DNA of 64,000 nucleotides, from positions 1,225,501 through 1,289,500 of the forward strand of contig NZ_CP015283.1 in NCBI RefSeq assembly GCF_002094975.1, given 5' to 3'. Under the pieces are notes generated by a model, which was not told the origin of the DNA, searched no databases, and worked only from the letters and a program-made list of their open reading frames with translations. A program made the translations under genes and the position numbers. Source of the stretch: Streptococcus salivarius. GTDB taxonomy: Bacteria; Bacillota; Bacilli; Lactobacillales; Streptococcaceae. Shown here piece by piece: positions 61,819 to 64,000 of this stretch. Numbering within the stretch: position 1 is the first letter of the stretch; the number at the start of each line of letters is the position of its first letter.

Positions 61819-63834
61819 ATGAAAAAGCGTAAGAAAATTATTCTTGGTTCCATAACGGGAGCCTTGGCCTTGGCTCTTGCAGGAGGTGGTTTTTGGGCTT
61901 ATAAAACCTTTGTCCCACAAGAGACACCGATTGACAAGAATGCTACGGTAGCCTCAAATTTTTACCAAGCTGTTAACAAGGACTGGCTCCTGAAAACCAA
62001 AATTCCTGCTGATTCTCCAAGCATTGATAATTTTTATACTTTAGATGAAGATATCAAAGGAAAACTAAAGAAGGATATCAAAAATTTAGGGGAGGGCAAG
62101 GAAACGTCAGATATTACAGGGATGTCTGAGTTTATTACATTCTACAAGGCTGCTAGTGATTACAAGCAACGTGAGAAAGATGGCCTTGAACCTCTCAAAC
62201 CTTATCTAAAAGAAATTGAGGATATCAAAGATCTTAATGATTTGGCCAGTAAATCTGCTAGCTTGACTGATAAAGGGATTCCTCTTCCATTTGGTTATGA
62301 CGTAGGAACTAACGCAGAGAATACTAGCCAAAAACAAATCCAATTGAGTCCCCCAAGTATCTTATTGCCAGATGTGTCTATTTATAAAGACGAGGCCAGC
62401 AAGAAACAATATTTAACTCCAATTGAAACAGCCACGCAAAAAGCCTTGGAAATGCTTGGATATAGCGAAAAAAATAGTAAACGCATTGTCAAAGAAGCAC
62501 TGGAGTTCGACGAAATCATTGCTAAGTACAGTCTCAGTAACGAAGAGATGTCTGAAAGTAAGAATTTGGTTCACCCTAAAACAGCAGAAGAGATTAATGC
62601 CTACTCTGGTTCCTTCAAATTATATGATGTCATTAAAGGCATTATGGGACGTGATTTAGAAACCATCAATGTCCCTAATACCAAGTATTTTGAGAATTAT
62701 AGTAAGATCGTCAATCAGGACAATTTTTCTAAAATCAAATCATGGATCTTGGTGCAAGAAGCTATGGCAGCCTCAAATTCTCTGACAGAAGATTACCGCT
62801 TGAATTTTGCATCGATTAGCATGGCTATTATGGGTACACAGAAGCCAGTTTCTAAGGAAGATACGGTTTACGAGATGAGTGTCCATCTGTTTAGTGATGT
62901 CATGAGTGTCTATTATGGACGTAAATACTTTGGTGAGGAAGCAAAGACTGATGTGACAGGCATGATTGATAAAATCAAAAATGTCTATCGTGGCCGTCTC
63001 CAAAAGAATAATTGGTTGACGGAAAGCACACGCAACAAGGCTATCGAAAAGTTGGATAAAATGAAGGTTTTCGTAGGTTATCAGGAAGATGTCAATCCTG
63101 GTACTAAGGAACTACATCTTGACCCTAACAAGTCCTTCTTTGAACTGTCAGAAGATATTGCCCAGTTCGGAAAACGTTATACCATTGATCATTTTGATGA
63201 TCCTATTGATAAGAATAAATGGTCAGGTTCTGCTTTTGATATCAATGCTTATTACAACCCAGAAAGCAATAGCATCAACTTCCCAGCTGGCATTTTGCAA
63301 GCGCCGTTTTATGACAAAAATCAAAGTACTGAAAAGAACTATGGTGGTATCGGTGTCGTGATTGGACATGAAATTACCCATGCCTTTGATTCCAATGGTG
63401 CCGACTATGATGAGAACGGCGACATGCATAACTGGTGGACAAAAGCAGATACTAAAGCTTTCGATAAGAGGATCAAAGCCTTTGAAGACCAGTGGAATGG
63501 GTTGGAAATTTACGGGACTAAGGTAAATGGAAAACTCACAGTCACTGAGAATGTCGCAGATGCTGGTGGTCTCTCATCCACACTACAAGTTCTCAAAACA
63601 GATATGACAAAACCTAACCTCAAGGATTACTTTGAGAACTACGCAGATATCTGGAAACAAAAGGCCAGCCTACAGTACAATAAATATACCATGGTACAAG
63701 ACGTCCACGCACCAAATGAGTTACGTGTTAACCAACAACTTAAAAACCTTCCTGAGTTTTATGAGGCCTACCCTCAAATCAAAGAAGGAGACGACATGTA
63801 CTTAGCACCAAGCAAACGCATTAGTTTGTGGTAA
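61819..63834 (+). CDS. pepO: PepO endopeptidase (M13, neprilysin family), membrane-anchored
   Basis: A 671-residue zinc peptidase. The N-terminus has one hydrophobic helix (KIILGSITGALALALAGGGF), so the enzyme is a membrane-anchored or secreted form rather than the cytosolic ~630-residue type. Zinc ligands are His517 and His521 in VIGHEITHAFD (Glu518 catalytic) and Glu577 in ENVADAGG. The substrate-binding NAYYNPESNSINFPAGILQ precedes them. The usual C-terminal W ends the protein. M13 peptidases cut peptides up to ~30 residues and in streptococci can degrade pheromones such as SHP (known for GAS PepO). RBS AAGGAG. Confidence 0.93.
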   Translation: MKKRKKIILGSITGALALALAGGGFWAYKTFVPQETPIDKNATVASNFYQAVNKDWLLKTKIPADSPSIDNFYTLDEDIKGKLKKDIKNLGEGKETSDITGMSEFITFYKAASDYKQREKDGLEPLKPYLKEIEDIKDLNDLASKSASLTDKGIPLPFGYDVGTNAENTSQKQIQLSPPSILLPDVSIYKDEASKKQYLTPIETATQKALEMLGYSEKNSKRIVKEALEFDEIIAKYSLSNEEMSESKNLVHPKTAEEINAYSGSFKLYDVIKGIMGRDLETINVPNTKYFENYSKIVNQDNFSKIKSWILVQEAMAASNSLTEDYRLNFASISMAIMGTQKPVSKEDTVYEMSVHLFSDVMSVYYGRKYFGEEAKTDVTGMIDKIKNVYRGRLQKNNWLTESTRNKAIEKLDKMKVFVGYQEDVNPGTKELHLDPNKSFFELSEDIAQFGKRYTIDHFDDPIDKNKWSGSAFDINAYYNPESNSINFPAGILQAPFYDKNQSTEKNYGGIGVVIGHEITHAFDSNGADYDENGDMHNWWTKADTKAFDKRIKAFEDQWNGLEIYGTKVNGKLTVTENVADAGGLSSTLQVLKTDMTKPNLKDYFENYADIWKQKASLQYNKYTMVQDVHAPNELRVNQQLKNLPEFYEAYPQIKEGDDMYLAPSKRISLW

Positions 63835-63863
63835 AAAGTCTTGCTACTTTGCTAATCAAGAAT

Positions 63864-63902
63864 AAGAGAATTTGGAATGGAAACATCCCAGATTCTCTTT
63901 TT
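63864..63902 (+). terminator. Rho-independent terminator of pepO
   Basis: A 16-base arm pair AAGAGAATTTGGAATG / CATCCCAGATTCTCTT with two imperfect pairs, followed by five T. Confidence 0.8.
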
Positions 63903-63912
63903 ATGTTGTCGC

Positions 63913-63941
63913 TTTGGAGAATCATTTTCTAGTGTTATAAT
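63913..63941 (+). promoter_or_regulatory. Promoter of the gene entering at the right edge
   Basis: TTTGGA, 17 bases, TATAAT (63936-63941). Confidence 0.5.
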
Positions 63942-63967
63942 GGTGCTATTAAGGAAAGGATTCAAGA

Positions 63968-64000
63968 ATGATGCATAAAAGGAATCTGATAGAAGATAAT
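63968..64000 (+). CDS. Start of an unidentified gene, cut by the window end
   Basis: ATG (63968 or 63971) after AAGGAAAGGA opens a frame MMHKRNLIEDN that runs to the last base. Promoter and ribosome-binding site support a real start, but eleven residues do not identify the product. Confidence 0.45.
   Translation, partial: MMHKRNLIEDN

Overview
The window reads as low-GC Firmicutes DNA and most likely comes from a Streptococcus of the salivarius group. This is inferred from GH70 glucosyltransferases with KxYKxGKxW-type signal peptides, a pdxST operon, PepO, an SHP/Rgg quorum-sensing pair and CiaR-type small RNA genes. No rRNA, tRNA or CRISPR array was seen.

Layout. (1) 1-1656: the C-terminal end of a MucBP-type surface protein. 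(2) 1858-6146: an AT-rich, partly decayed peptide-bacteriocin locus. A LanFEG-like self-protection ABC transporter and a two-component system are intact, but only scraps remain of a maturation enzyme and an ABC exporter. (3) 6252-10879: housekeeping and accessory genes (acetyltransferase, MarR with an MFS pump carrying an in-frame stop, CPBP protease, an unknown protein with repeated HTH-like modules). (4) 10989-38472: a minus-strand array of nine secreted proteins, each with a signal peptide, a Ser/Thr-rich linker and aromatic glucan-binding-type repeats, and none with a catalytic domain. The array is interrupted by pdxST and a membrane-anchored coiled-coil protein. Four near-identical CiaR-type csRNA genes sit between its members, and two transcription units have CcpA-like sites and long leaders containing intrinsic terminators. 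(5) 39483-46683: a glucosyltransferase followed by a catalytic-domain-less relative with six unusual cysteines. (6) 46778-48486: an IS1182-type element with a frameshifted transposase. (7) 48486-52160: an SHP/Rgg-controlled radical-SAM RiPP operon of the WGK (tryglysin) type whose 30-residue precursor carries the KGDGWK core twice. (8) 53072-57841: a second glucosyltransferase. (9) 57940-60733: yhfC-sdpR-sdpI with clear operator half-sites, then an S66 LD-carboxypeptidase. (10) 61166-64000: a bacteriocin leader remnant with its immunity gene, a duplicated scrap of sdpI, pepO and the start of another gene.

How the parts fit. The two glucosyltransferases would make extracellular alpha-glucan from sucrose. 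The ten repeat-only proteins could bind that glucan and shape the matrix. Control appears to come from carbon status (CcpA-like sites), envelope stress (CiaR to csRNAs) and attenuation. Interbacterial competition genes surround this: the WGK RiPP, a lantibiotic/lasso-type immunity locus, sdpI and an EntA-type immunity gene. The best candidates for something new are the duplicated-core WGK precursor, the four-csRNA cluster inside the glucan-binding array, and the six-cysteine Gtf-derived protein.
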